64,000 bases of DNA from Dasyornis broadbenti (Eukaryota > Chordata > Aves > Passeriformes > Dasyornithidae). Location of the stretch: positions 358,008-422,007 of the forward strand of contig VZRN01005007.1 in NCBI GenBank assembly GCA_013397935.1, written 5' to 3'. How positions within the stretch are numbered: the first letter of the stretch is position 1; each line of letters opens with the position of its first letter. Shown one piece after another: positions 56,601-64,000 of the stretch. A program made the position numbers and the translations under genes. Under the pieces are notes generated by a model. That model was not told the DNA's origin. It saw only the letters and a list, made by a program, of their open reading frames with translations, and ran no database searches.

Positions 56601-59600
56601 GGGCTCCCTGCAAAGGCCACCTTCCCAGTCCAGCTCATCGTGTTATCCCAGGAAAGAAGGGGAAGATGAGCCTCATGGGGGTTGCAGGGACCAAAACCCA
56701 TGCTGGACATTTCTCACTGTGGAACCCAATCCTCTCTGTCCCTTACAAACAATTCAAGATCAGGACAGTGTAATAGCACAGAATAATTAATTCTTACCAA
56801 AAAAGGCATTCAGCAACTTCTGCACCTGGATATTGCTGCCAACAGTCCTGTACACGCCCTCTGTAGTGATTCCTAAGAGGACAAAGCCAAGTGCGTCAGC
56901 CGAGGTTTCCCACTGGTGGTCCAAAAGCCCCATCTAGTGGAACTGTTTTCCTGCTGCGGCTCTGTCCCACACCCCGGGCTCTGTGGGCAGAGGCTTCGCT
57001 CACCCCCAGCAGCTGTGGCCACCAGCACCACCGTGGTCACCATGCCACGATCAGGTGAGCACAGCCAGGGCGTGGATCACACCAGCCCACACAGCCCATT
57101 TCTGGGGAGAGCTGCTTTATCACAGATTTACTCAAACCCTCACAGAAGAAAAATACATTGAAGTACAATCTGAAAACACTGGCCAGTGCTGCGGCAGGCA
57201 GAGCCATTGTCTCTCCTGGCTCTGAGCAGGGTCTTTGTGCCCCTGCTCCTCTCCACTCCAGCAGGCTTTGGCTGCCACAGTCCCAGAAATCTGGAGATGA
57301 ATCCAGGCCCCTGTCCCACACTGGTGGTGTTCACTGGATGTTCACTGGTGCAGGCTGGGCGATATGTGACAGCCCAGAGCTGCCACCCCCCTGCCTGCTT
57401 CCATTCTGCAGCTTCACAGACTGGGGCTGAAGGAGCCTGTAGCCACCCCTTGGCCCCACTGCTGGAGCTGTTCTGCTGCCCAACAGTGCTCAGGCCCAAA
57501 ACTGAGAAAACCATGAGTGAAAACAGCATAAAAGTGGAAGTTCAACCCCAACTGACTTTAGTACAACATTCCAGACCAGGCAGAATTTCTGCTCCTCGAG
57601 AACATGCATTTAACTGAAGAACACACATTCCTCAGCTAAAAGCTGAAGTTCTAAGTCAGTGACTAAGACTGTACTGCAAGACCTACAGGGTAACTCGAGG
57701 CCATGGGAGGCATGGCCAGGTCGGGTGAGTTCCTCACCTTTTGTCTCCACTGCATTGATGCACTTCCGAACAAACTTGAAGCCGACCTCGTTGAGCTCCA
57801 CTGTTTTGGATAAGGAAACCGTGTTAGCTGCCTGGGCACTCCTGGAGACCCCTGCAACACCCCCAGCCCCAACCCCTGTCAGCACCCAGAGCTGCAGTGC
57901 CCCAGCACACAGTGCATTCACACCTGCACCCAAGTCCTGTACACCTCAGGAAAACAGCAGCATTCTGGACATCCTGACACAGAGTTACTAGTTCCTTATC
58001 TTCTCCCATTTTTCCTCAAATTTATTTTGAGTTGCCGCACTTCTTTCTACCCTCTCTCTGTCTTTAGTAATAACAGTGTGTATCAGTGTTTAATAATAAT
58101 AAAAGTGTAAATCATGTGGATTGTGTCTCATAAAGACTTGAATAATCACTTCCAGAGGAAAATGTGTAGTTAAAGCTCTTCCCCATCATGAGACTGTGTA
58201 ATTTCTGCTTATCTACATCACTAGGATTAAAAAGCAAAACCAATCCAGCTTGATGTACTGAGGAAAACTGAGCACAGGGTTTGTTCCACTGAGCTGAGGA
58301 ATCCTATGGGATCCCTGCATTTTCAGCAGGTTGTTTATACTGATTCTGTCTGCAACAGCAACACCAAGCTCAGACATCTCTTAGCCCTGCCCTAGGAACA
58401 CGCACAGACCCACTTGGTGCTTGATACTGAGGGCTGTGATACCACTGGAATTCTTACCAGCTCTAATCTATTACAAGGAGAGAATGTTTATCAGTGAAAC
58501 CCTAATTCACATTCCTCCTGGCATGCGATGTGAACATGGCCACACAGCAGGTTTGTGCTCATGCTTCTGGGAATGCTCCCTCTGTGCTCATTAGAGCCAG
58601 CTGGTTGCAGTGCAGATGAAGTGAGCTCTGAGACAGAAGGCAGATTTCACCCAGCTAACAGAGCCCCAGAGTGTTCCAGGGCTCTCCAAGATACACCCCA
58701 CTGCCAAGAGGGGAGACATGGGACATGACGGTGGGTGGGAGCTCCAGGGAACTCAATGTCACCTCTACCACACTATTACAACCTTTGTTAAGGGACACGT
58801 GCTCAGAATCTCTCATTGGGGTTTGGAAGTGCAAATTGAACCTCACATCCCACTACTCCTGGCTAAATAAAAACTGCTCACTGCAGTTGTGTGCAACTTG
58901 TTCTTATTTGGGCTCAGTGCCAGACACTGTGGTACAGAAGTGGCACTGCTGTCATGGAACAGGGACACTGCTACTCAGCAGGAATTGAGGATGAGTGTAT
59001 CTGCAAGGAAAATCCTGCCTGGCCTCCAGGCTATGAGAGCCCAAAGAACAGCAACATAAGTGACTCACTTTCTTCCTGCTTCGTGATGGGACTGTGATAG
59101 ATCTGAAAAAGAGAGAGGGAACGGGGGAGGGAGAAATAAAAACATCATCAGCATGATTTGGTATTTATTTCTGAAAGAAAATGCAGCACCCAATAAATCA
59201 CCCATAGATCACCCACAGATTACCCAGAGACAATCACAGCCAAAAAGACAATGTCCCACATAAATGCCATTTTATAATTAGGCAAGAACCCATTATCTGC
59301 TTAGTCAAAGAGTTCCTGCTGCCTCCCTGCATTTCACTGGGGCACCTATTGCTAGGGAAATTCTCTGTTCTGTAGGCAAAGCACAGGGCTCTGAGCTTTG
59401 CTCAGACTGAAGGCAGGAAACACAAGTATGCACAGAATGGTGGGAGAGCACGGGTGCAGAGTGGGCAGTGCCACCTTTGCAAAGGCTGCTCAGAGCAGGG
59501 ACAGACAAAACATCATCTCTGGCAGGTAGTGAGGAGCAGGAATAGGACTGAACCAGCCTCGGAAAGGCCAGTCCTCAGGTGGGCTGGCACAGCCAGGGAA

Positions 59601-62600
59601 CGTCCCGAGATTTAAGGGGGAAACCCAAAATCCCCAGAGGAAGCTATGCTGAGGGAACGGCACGGAGCCCATGGTGATCGTGCAGCACTGATCCCGAGCA
59701 GCAGCCGCCGGCAGAGGACACTGCTTGGCTGCGCATTCCAGCTGGGAACAGCTCCAGCAACACTCACCGGCTCCTTCCCGTCCATGGCCTCCATCCACAG
59801 CCTTCGGTTGGCTTCGGAGAGCGCCTGCAGCGTGATAGTCCCGGACCTGCGTGGAATTCCCCCAGGGATGGGCAGGGAAGGGAAGAAAAGTTGTTTTTCA
59901 TAGACAGCAAAGAGGGATTTGCTGCAGGCCCCTGGGATTTGGGGCCACCAGATGCAAAGCCCCTCACCTTTCATTAGTTTCAATGTCAAAACAAAACCTT
60001 TTGTCTATGGAGTCAGTCTTTCTCCTTACACAGGACTTCAGGGTCAGGTCCAAGGTGCCCTAGGAGAGAACACAAAAGCCAAGGTAAGAGGACAGAAACA
60101 CAGGAGATTTTGGGCTCCTCATGCCCCTCAAGCTGCAGCCCTGCAAGGCACTGTCCACAGTGTGTCTCCCGACATTCCGATGGAATTGGTACCCGGACCT
60201 CAAGTGGTCCTTCCACCATCATCGTAAGCAGAGATAGGAGGCTCTGAGTTCCAGGCTTGCTCTCAGCCAGAGAATGTTCTGGACTTCATGGCACTACCCC
60301 ACACAGCAGCACTCTGCCTCTGCAGTGCTGGAACGCTGCTCCAACAAACCCAGTGAGGCACTCTCTGGTCTCTGAGGCCAGGACCACATTCACCCGTGCT
60401 CTGACATAGCTGCGTCCTAATTTTTATCACGGCTGACCATTGTACCAATTACCCCCATCACCAATGATCCAAATGGCTTTACACAAACACTATGTGGCAA
60501 AGGGATGTACGTTTCCTGACCCCAGCTAGAGCAGATGTGCTCTAGAGAGGCTCAGCTCTGGCCCTGGGTGTTCATGTCCCTGTGCTCCGCAGCAGCAAAT
60601 TCATAATTTGATAGTGGGTTTGTGGCCAGCTGATGGTACAGGCTACCAGCCTGGCAGAGTTTGGGAAAGGCACTAAGTTTTTCAAGCCCTTACCTGCAGT
60701 AATGGGCCTTACTAGACACGCTTATGACATAGATGACAACAAATCTCTCCATACAATAGTCTGGACATTTCTTTGCCCAGCTCTCTGCCAAGGGCTTGCA
60801 AAACATCCATTTTATTTTCCTGCTGCAATATGCAGAGCCTTGCCAAAGCCAGACCATGAGCTCACACACTGCAGCACACATGCCTGGCTGGGAAGGCCCC
60901 GGGGACCCGCTCCATGGCAGAGGAGGGTGGGGGGACTCAGCTGGAGGCACTGGCTGTGCTCCATCCTCCCACCCCTCCCCTGTCACGCGGAGGGACTGAG
61001 GGAACTCCCAGACTTTGCTAAACCAAATAACTTTGTGAAAGTAGTTACCCAAATTACTGCCTTAGCGCAGTTTGAAGCTGCACTGTTGCCCTCTCCTCTC
61101 CCAACACTGTCCCAGTTCCACAGAACCAGAGTTGAGAGCAGAAGTCAAATCACAAATCAGTGCTGTGAGCACATGCCGAGGCAAGGAAATACTGCATTTG
61201 GAAGCAGTAACTCCTGTAGTAACTTGAGTCGTTCAGGCACTTCAGCAGCTGCCACGGTTCTAGTGCAGCCCAGGCTGTGGCTCCCAGTCCATGTGCATGG
61301 GGAAGGGTCAACACCAGCTGGTCTGGAGAGGCACAGGTTCCACCCCAGACCGAACTCGTGGGTCAGCACTGTCCAGTATCGCTCACATCCCATGACCCCT
61401 TGCTGCTGCCCAACCCTGCAGGGCCTGGGCTCCCAGGGCCACAGTGGAGTGAGACCTCTCCTCACAGGGGTGCCTCTTCCAGGTGACACCAAACTGCCCT
61501 GTGTGGGCAGGCAGGGAGGGGACAGAGCCCACCCCTCTTCTCTGCGGCACCTGCAGGGTAAGCTGTCACCGGAAGGGAGGGTGTGTGTGGGTGGAAGGTG
61601 GGCCCAATGGCTGTGCCAATGTTTGCAGACATTCAACTCACTTGCTTAGCTCCAGGCTTCTGGTCTATGGGTGTCATCCGCAAGGTTTTTGCCTCTTTTT
61701 CGTACTGACAGTAATATTTCACCCAGGAGATGCCCAGCGCCCCTGCGGAACGCAAGAGAGGCTGGAATCAGGGACAGGACTGTAGCTGGATGCAACCAGC
61801 AAGGCACAGTCAGTGCCACCCACGTCCTCCCTTCTCTCGGGATGGACACTGACAGCGCCGGGGGACACTTCCCTTGCGAGTGTCCCCATGAGCAAGAGAC
61901 AGGAGGAGAAGAGGAGGACAGAAGAGGGAGGAGATGAAGAGAGAAGCAGGAGGGGAGGATGAGCAGGAGGAGGGGATGAAGAGAGAGGGAGAGGAGAGTG
62001 AGCACAGGGCAGACAGCCTCCTCCAGCACCCTCCCAACTCACAGCTGGTGAAAGAGCGTTTGTGGGACTCTGGCCACAAGCCAGGCTGGTTTGGCCAAGC
62101 CCAGCCAAGACCTACACTGGCAGGATCCTACATGTCCTGAATGCCTGTTTCACACACCACACTACTTTCTCCTGTTGGTGAAACTCAATAATAAAGGCAA
62201 CAGCAGCTTTAAAATACTCTGAAGTTCCTATTTCTACCATACTGGATTTATTGACACTTCTCTCTGTTTTTTAACCTGAACCTCTTTGCAGGAAATAATT
62301 CAACTGGTATTTTTGTCTTTAATTTGTTTTTAAATTGCAGTTGTCAGGAGGAACAACTTTTCATACTTGATTTATAGGGAAGCGTGAACAGAAGCAGCAA
62401 ATAGCCACTGGCCTGCAGGAACATGCCAATTTGGGGGCTAAAATTACTGTGTGTGCTTTCTTTTAAAACCAAGATAAACAGACATACAAATATATGCATA
62501 AATAGATTTCTATACAGGATTAAGAATGAATGCTTACAAAGTTGTCTGTAACCTCAGAGGTCACAGTTTTGCACAGACTTATGTGCCCTGAGCATTCCTG

Positions 62601-64000
62601 CTGTGTGGCCATGGAGACCTGCAGCCAGGGTTTGGAAAAGGCTGAATTTGGTTTGATTTGATTCTGCTCAGAATTACAAGTTTCACCCTCAGCTGCTTAA
62701 CTCAGCACTGGTTCCCACCTTGGCTGTGCTCAAATGCCTGCAGAGGCTGCCAGAGGGAGGCTGGGCAGGACACCAGATTCATCCTGGTAAAACATAGCCA
62801 AGGCAGAGTCTGCAGAGCTCTAGGCTCTGGAGTCATAAATCCCATCTCATTGGAGCGCAGGGCAATTAGCCCTGTGCTGTCACAGCTTACGTCACTTGGA
62901 GAAAGCTCTGTGCCACTGCTGACAGAGCCGCCAGCTGGGGCTACCAGTGCTTCCCTGGGCACTGCAGGCAGTGACACCCCAGGCACTGCAGGCACTGGCA
63001 GAAAGTGACACCCTGGACATGCCACACCCTGGCAGTGCTGACACTCAGTGCAGCAGGGCTGGCCTGGGCACAGGAGCTGAGTACAGCCCACAGCTGGGCC
63101 ATGTCAGGGCAGCCCAAGCCTGCAGTTCCCTATTGCATCCAGGTGCATCCCAAAGTCATTACATTTCTCCTGAGTGTACAGGTAGCCCTCGATGGTCGGC
63201 TGCCCAGGCAGCTTGCAGGTTAGGGGTGCTTCCTTCATCCTCTTCTTCAGATCTTCCAGCTCCTCACGCGTGCTGGAGAAGTGATTCCTTGTCTGGTAAC
63301 AGAAAAGAAACAGAAGCATATTTGAATATGAGCAAAGAGTGAGCTGCAGGTATTTATTCCTAGATAAATCTGAGGTGCTCTAGCAGAAATGAATCAGTCC
63401 CCAAGGTACAAAACATGGAAACCACTTCAAAAATCCACATGGAAACTCTGGCTATAAGAACCACTGGGTTCTTAGAGATCAAAGAGACACACCATGTGCA
63501 GAGATGGTGCTGGAGTGCCCCAGCTGGGAGGCCACTTGTTCCCTTAATTAAAGAACTGCAGCACATTTCAAGGCTGGGTGGAGCAGAGGCACCTGAGGTC
63601 CTGTTCACACCACTGCTTGGGTAACTCTCCTTCCAAATGTGTTGATTCCCAAAGGGTCAGGCAACATTGCTGGGCTTAAAAGAGTCACATCAACACGGGG
63701 TACAAAATCAGGCATTTTGATGGAATACTTGGACTAATTAATGAGCCAGCAGCAAAACCAGCTTGGCTCAGATTTACAGCTGTTGTTCCACAGGAGTGAA
63801 GGCCAGACAGAAAAGACTGAGGATAAGGGAAACAGGACTCAGATATTCTACCCCATGAGCACACTTGGCCAGCAGAGGACCTTATCAAAGCATGTAGCAA
63901 GCCTGTAGTAAGCCAGTACCATTAAGATCAAGGTTAGAGGTCTTCTTAGAGCACAATTTCAATCTCGCGCAACAGAAAGAAAATCTCAGGCTTGTTTATG
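44648..64000 (-). CDS. OPHN1: Oligophrenin-1 gene, 16 coding exons, N-terminally partial
   Basis: Neuronal Rho-GTPase-activating protein (BAR-PH-RhoGAP architecture) that stimulates GTP hydrolysis by RhoA, Rac1 and Cdc42 and acts in dendritic spines and endocytosis; loss in humans causes X-linked intellectual disability with cerebellar hypoplasia. Sixteen exons on the minus strand, from 63292 down to the TGA at 44648-44650, splice in phase into 562 residues. Visible domains: end of the BAR-PH linker 1-28, PH about 32-135, RhoGAP about 146-328, proline-rich tail 329-562 ending GRIPSDES. The exon order matches the last 16 exons I expect from a 25-exon human gene. Upstream exons, including the BAR domain, lie right of the window. 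Confidence 0.96.
44691..45401 (-). other. OPHN1: OPHN1 intron before last exon
   Basis: 711 bp, donor GTAAGG, acceptor TTATCCAG. I see no repeat or other feature. Confidence 0.9.
45402..45452 (-). CDS. OPHN1: OPHN1 exon encoding VASRTKFFETASRRTG
   Basis: 51 nt, acceptor TTTGCAG, donor GTAAGG. It matches human VASRTRFFETASRKTG in the C-terminal tail, with conservative Arg/Lys exchanges. Confidence 0.95.
45453..46371 (-). other. OPHN1: OPHN1 intron with CR1 copy
   Basis: 919 bp, donor GTAAGC, acceptor TTTGCAG. It contains the CR1 fragment at 45661-45800. Confidence 0.9.
45661..45800 (-). mobile_element. CR1 LINE fragment (3' end)
   Basis: Reads, from the 3' tail inward on the + strand, ATAGAACCATGGAATCATG, GGCTGGGAAAGACTTCTGAG and ATCATGGAGTCCAAC, then the CCAACTAAACCATAG-type segment of the CR1 subfamily with that 3' UTR. 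Same orientation as OPHN1. Confidence 0.8.
46372..46537 (-). CDS. OPHN1: OPHN1 exon: proline-rich tail, part 2
   Basis: 166 nt, acceptor CCCTGCAG, donor GTAAGC. It encodes residues 478-531, including KPVITRPPVRPPDPPCR, a class of PxxP motifs that in OPHN1 bind SH3 proteins such as endophilins. It ends EEMPSSV, matching human GEIPSSV. Confidence 0.95.
46538..47212 (-). other. OPHN1: OPHN1 intron
   Basis: 675 bp, donor GTGAGT, acceptor CCCTGCAG. Nothing recognised. Confidence 0.9.
47213..47509 (-). CDS. OPHN1: OPHN1 exon: proline-rich tail, part 1
   Basis: 297 nt, largest OPHN1 exon in the window; donor GTGAGT. It encodes residues 379-476. Anchors to human are QTPNGG, LGNRLQDGGVK and VRRPAPRPG; between them the sequence is fast-evolving and rich in Pro, Gly and Arg. 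High CpG content reflects codon use. The acceptor is a tandem CAGCAG, so one residue may be optional. Confidence 0.93.
47510..48478 (-). other. OPHN1: OPHN1 intron
   Basis: 969 bp, donor GTCAGT, acceptor TTCCACAG within a tandem CAGCAG. Nothing else recognised. Confidence 0.9.
48479..48626 (-). CDS. OPHN1: OPHN1 exon following RhoGAP domain
   Basis: 148 nt, acceptor CTTTACAG, donor GTCAGT. It encodes residues 329-377: IYAGPPEDTTAPPVPPPRV, ARRHKPITISKRPLRERPVF and DTSLEESG. Human OPHN1 has IYLGPPEESAAPPVPPPRV and the same HKPITISK core, so this region is well conserved. Confidence 0.97.
48627..52302 (-). other. OPHN1: OPHN1 intron (largest complete one)
   Basis: 3.7 kb, donor GTACGG, acceptor CTTTACAG. 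It holds an 18-bp direct repeat (48751-48786, CACTGCCCCCACCACC twice), a CR1 fragment at about 49.8 kb and an AT-rich stretch at about 50100-50770. No exon was recognised. Confidence 0.9.
49770..49960 (-). mobile_element. CR1 LINE fragment (3' end)
   Basis: AGAATGGTTCAGGCTGGAAG, CCTGCTCAAGCAGGGTC and GGCACAGGACTGTGTTTCAG follow the reverse order of a CR1 subfamily, with ATATCTCCAGTGAGGAAGAT beyond. The last word is partly duplicated (ATATGTCCAGTGAGGGAAG before it). 5'-truncated, minus orientation. Confidence 0.8.
52303..52462 (-). CDS. OPHN1: OPHN1 exon: RhoGAP domain C-terminal half
   Basis: 160 nt, acceptor CTCTGCAG, donor GTACGG. It encodes residues 276-328. MSPSNMGVIFGPTLMR is a RhoGAP signature whose Asn helps bind the GTPase switch regions. 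FQNIVVEILIEHFGK ends the domain. Nearly identical to human. Confidence 0.98.
52463..53193 (-). other. OPHN1: OPHN1 intron
   Basis: 731 bp, donor GTAAGC, acceptor CTCTGCAG. AT-leaning; nothing recognised. Confidence 0.9.
53194..53299 (-). CDS. OPHN1: OPHN1 exon: RhoGAP domain, middle
   Basis: 106 nt, acceptor CTTTCCAG, donor GTAAGC. It encodes residues 241-274: [19 protein letters not shown] then DKNREMLELLIQHLV. Human has [20 protein letters not shown], so the alignment is unambiguous. Confidence 0.98.
54274..54300. repeat. Perfect inverted repeat 1 (11-bp stem, 5-nt loop)
   Basis: AATGTCTTCCA, loop TGTAC, TGGAAGACATT. All 11 pairs are Watson-Crick. Confidence 0.95.
54348..54389. repeat. 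Perfect inverted repeat 2 (17-bp stem, 8-nt loop)
   Basis: Left arm TACTTACTGGTGTGGCA (54348-54364), loop ACAGCACA, right arm the exact reverse complement (54373-54389). No mismatch. Confidence 0.97.
54411..54466. repeat. Perfect inverted repeat 3 (24-bp stem, 8-nt loop)
   Basis: AT-rich left arm at 54411-54434 (starts TTACTGATATATTT), loop CCTCACGA, right arm at 54443-54466 exactly complementary (ends ATATATCAGTAA). No mismatch in 24 pairs. Confidence 0.97.
54748..54806 (-). CDS. OPHN1: OPHN1 exon: RhoGAP domain, NLSEPVMTY
   Basis: 59 nt, acceptor TGTTGCAG, donor GTAAGT. It encodes residues 221-239: NLSEPVMTYKLHKELVLAA. The LR-x-L-x-EP motif, a RhoGAP hallmark, spans this junction. Confidence 0.97.
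55110..55194 (-). CDS. OPHN1: OPHN1 exon: RhoGAP domain, LKFYLR
   Basis: 85 nt, acceptor TCCTCCAG. It encodes residues 193-219: PKCPGDVDLQSGDWDIKTI then TSSLKFYLR, whose Lys and Arg are conserved in RhoGAPs. The intron starts GTCTCA, which lacks the usual purine-AGT after GT; the boundary is nevertheless fixed by phase and by the next exon completing the Arg codon. Confidence 0.93.
55195..56797 (-). other. OPHN1: OPHN1 intron
   Basis: 1.6 kb, donor GTAAGA, acceptor TCCTCCAG. Nothing recognised beyond an A/T-rich patch at 55735-55800. Confidence 0.9.
56798..56872 (-). CDS. OPHN1: OPHN1 exon: RhoGAP arginine finger
   Basis: 75 nt, acceptor CCTCTTAG, donor GTAAGA. It encodes residues 168-191: ITTEGVYRTVGSNIQVQ then KLLNAFF. 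Arg175 in GVYR is the catalytic arginine finger of RhoGAPs, so the protein should be active. Human has GLYRTVGS. Confidence 0.98.
56873..57737 (-). other. OPHN1: OPHN1 intron
   Basis: 865 bp, donor GTGAGG, acceptor CCTCTTAG. Nothing recognised. Confidence 0.9.
57738..57800 (-). CDS. OPHN1: OPHN1 exon: start of RhoGAP domain
   Basis: 63 nt, acceptor CAAAACAG, donor GTGAGG. It encodes ELNEVGFKFVRKCINAVETK, residues 147-166, matching human with AV for II. Phase is consistent with both flanking exons. Confidence 0.97.
57801..59068 (-). other. OPHN1: OPHN1 intron
   Basis: 1.27 kb, donor GTGAGT, acceptor CAAAACAG with a weak polypyrimidine tract. Nothing else recognised. Confidence 0.9.
59069..59102 (-). 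CDS. OPHN1: OPHN1 34-nt exon linking PH and RhoGAP
   Basis: Acceptor TTTTTCAG, donor GTGAGT. It encodes IYHSPITKQEE (residues 135-145); human has IYHSPITKQQE. Short enough to be easily missed by gene finders, but phase requires it: skipping it would shift the frame. Confidence 0.95.
59103..59767 (-). other. OPHN1: OPHN1 intron
   Basis: 665 bp, donor GTGAGT, acceptor TTTTTCAG. Nothing recognised. Confidence 0.9.
59768..59846 (-). CDS. OPHN1: OPHN1 exon: PH domain C-terminal helix
   Basis: 79 nt, acceptor CCACGCAG, donor GTGAGT. It encodes SGTITLQALSEANRRLW then MEAMDGKEP (residues 109-134), with the invariant Trp of the PH-domain helix. Almost identical to human. Confidence 0.98.
59968..60059 (-). 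CDS. OPHN1: OPHN1 exon: PH domain, middle
   Basis: 92 nt, acceptor CTCTCCTAG, donor GTGAGG. It encodes residues 78-107: GTLDLTLKSCVRRKTDSID then KRFCFDIETNE. Human has [20 protein letters not shown]. Confidence 0.97.
60060..61641 (-). other. OPHN1: OPHN1 intron
   Basis: 1.6 kb, donor GTGAGT, acceptor CTCTCCTAG. A 339-codon frame exists on the opposite strand but resembles no protein family. No repeat recognised. Confidence 0.9.
61642..61742 (-). CDS. OPHN1: OPHN1 exon: PH domain N-terminal half
   Basis: 101 nt, acceptor TTCCGCAG, donor GTGAGT. It encodes WALGISWVKYYCQYEKEAK then TLRMTPIDQKPGAKQ (residues 44-77). Human has ALGISWVKYYCQYEKETK, leaving no doubt. Confidence 0.97.
61743..63162 (-). 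other. OPHN1: OPHN1 intron with polypurine tract
   Basis: 1.4 kb, donor GTAATG, acceptor TTCCGCAG. It contains the purine tract at 61891-62005. Near the upstream exon, 62950-63045 has imperfect repeats of GGCACTGCAGGCA and GTGACACCC(T/C)GG. Confidence 0.9.
61891..62005. repeat. Polypurine/polypyrimidine tract
   Basis: About 115 bases made almost only of A and G on the + strand (AGGAGGAGAAGAGGAGGA-type runs with rare T or C). In OPHN1 sense this is a long CT-rich stretch about 150-265 bases upstream of an exon acceptor. Confidence 0.85.
63163..63292 (-). CDS. OPHN1: OPHN1 exon: BAR-PH linker and PH start
   Basis: 130 nt, acceptor GTTACCAG, donor GTAATG. It encodes TRNHFSSTREELEDLKKRM, then KEAPLTCKLPGQP and TIEGYLYTQEK (residues 1-43 of the visible protein). 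Human has TRNHFSSTREEMEELKKRM. First OPHN1 exon in the window in gene order; earlier exons encode the BAR domain off to the right. Confidence 0.98.
63293..64000 (-). other. OPHN1: OPHN1 intron, continues past window
   Basis: Acceptor GTTACCAG at its 3' end; the donor is outside. No feature recognised in these 708 bases. Confidence 0.85.

Noticed and set aside
60633..61649. 339-codon open frame on the + strand, antisense to OPHN1
   Set aside because: Lies across OPHN1 introns and into a coding exon on the other strand, has no recognisable domain and mixed low-complexity composition. Long chance frames are common in GC-rich avian DNA.
1..64000. CRISPR array, operon, phage or bacterial defence system
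   Set aside because: The window is a vertebrate locus with spliced genes. The repeats present are CR1 fragments, minisatellites and hairpins; none has CRISPR spacing.
1..64000. Endogenous retrovirus or intact LINE
   Set aside because: I saw no LTR pairs and no gag, pol or env-like frames. All CR1 copies are short and 5'-truncated.
1..64000. tRNA, rRNA, snoRNA or microRNA genes
   Set aside because: No tRNA-like or rRNA-like sequence was noticed. Small RNA hairpins cannot be excluded by eye, and the three hairpins at 54.3-54.5 kb have stems that are too perfect and too short-looped to call as microRNA precursors without expression data.

Overview
The window is vertebrate nuclear DNA, most likely from a bird. 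It holds two convergent, intron-rich genes that are neighbours on the human X chromosome and on avian chromosome 4/4A: the androgen receptor gene (AR, + strand, 3' part of exon 1 through the stop codon) and the oligophrenin-1 gene (OPHN1, - strand, its last 16 coding exons). The bird call rests on AR residues that fit bird sequences as I remember them, on several fragments of CR1 LINEs with the typical avian 3' end, and on short introns (the visible AR locus is about 33 kb). The species cannot be fixed from this window.

Layout. 1-291 is the end of AR exon 1 (N-terminal transactivation domain) inside a CpG-rich block. 292-17059 is AR intron 1, with a separate CpG island near 5.4 kb and a few LINE remnants. 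Exons 2 (17060-17211) and 3 (23785-23901) encode the two zinc fingers. Exons 4 to 8 (28992-33224) encode the hinge and ligand-binding domain. 33225 to about 38.7 kb is AR 3' UTR and flank with several AATAAA hexamers. About 38.7-44.6 kb is intergenic and/or long 3' UTR of either gene. From 44648 to the right edge is OPHN1 on the - strand: proline-rich tail (44648-48626), RhoGAP domain (52303-57800), PH domain (59768-63292) and the end of the BAR-PH linker. The BAR domain and promoter lie beyond the window.

Both genes look intact. Every exon boundary has AG/GT, codon phases match across all junctions, and the summed exons give 478 AR residues (5'-partial) and 562 OPHN1 residues (N-terminally partial) with no frameshift. 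AR is a steroid-activated transcription factor. OPHN1 is a Rho-GTPase-activating protein of neurons. Their adjacency is old synteny; nothing here suggests a functional operon-like link.

The most unusual signals are three perfect hairpins in 193 bp of one OPHN1 intron (54274-54466), a CpG island deep in AR intron 1, an open read-through of AR exon 3 ending just before an ATTAAA signal, and a strongly non-consensus splice donor in the OPHN1 RhoGAP region. I found no new multi-gene system, no CRISPR array, no RNA gene I could support and no intact mobile element.
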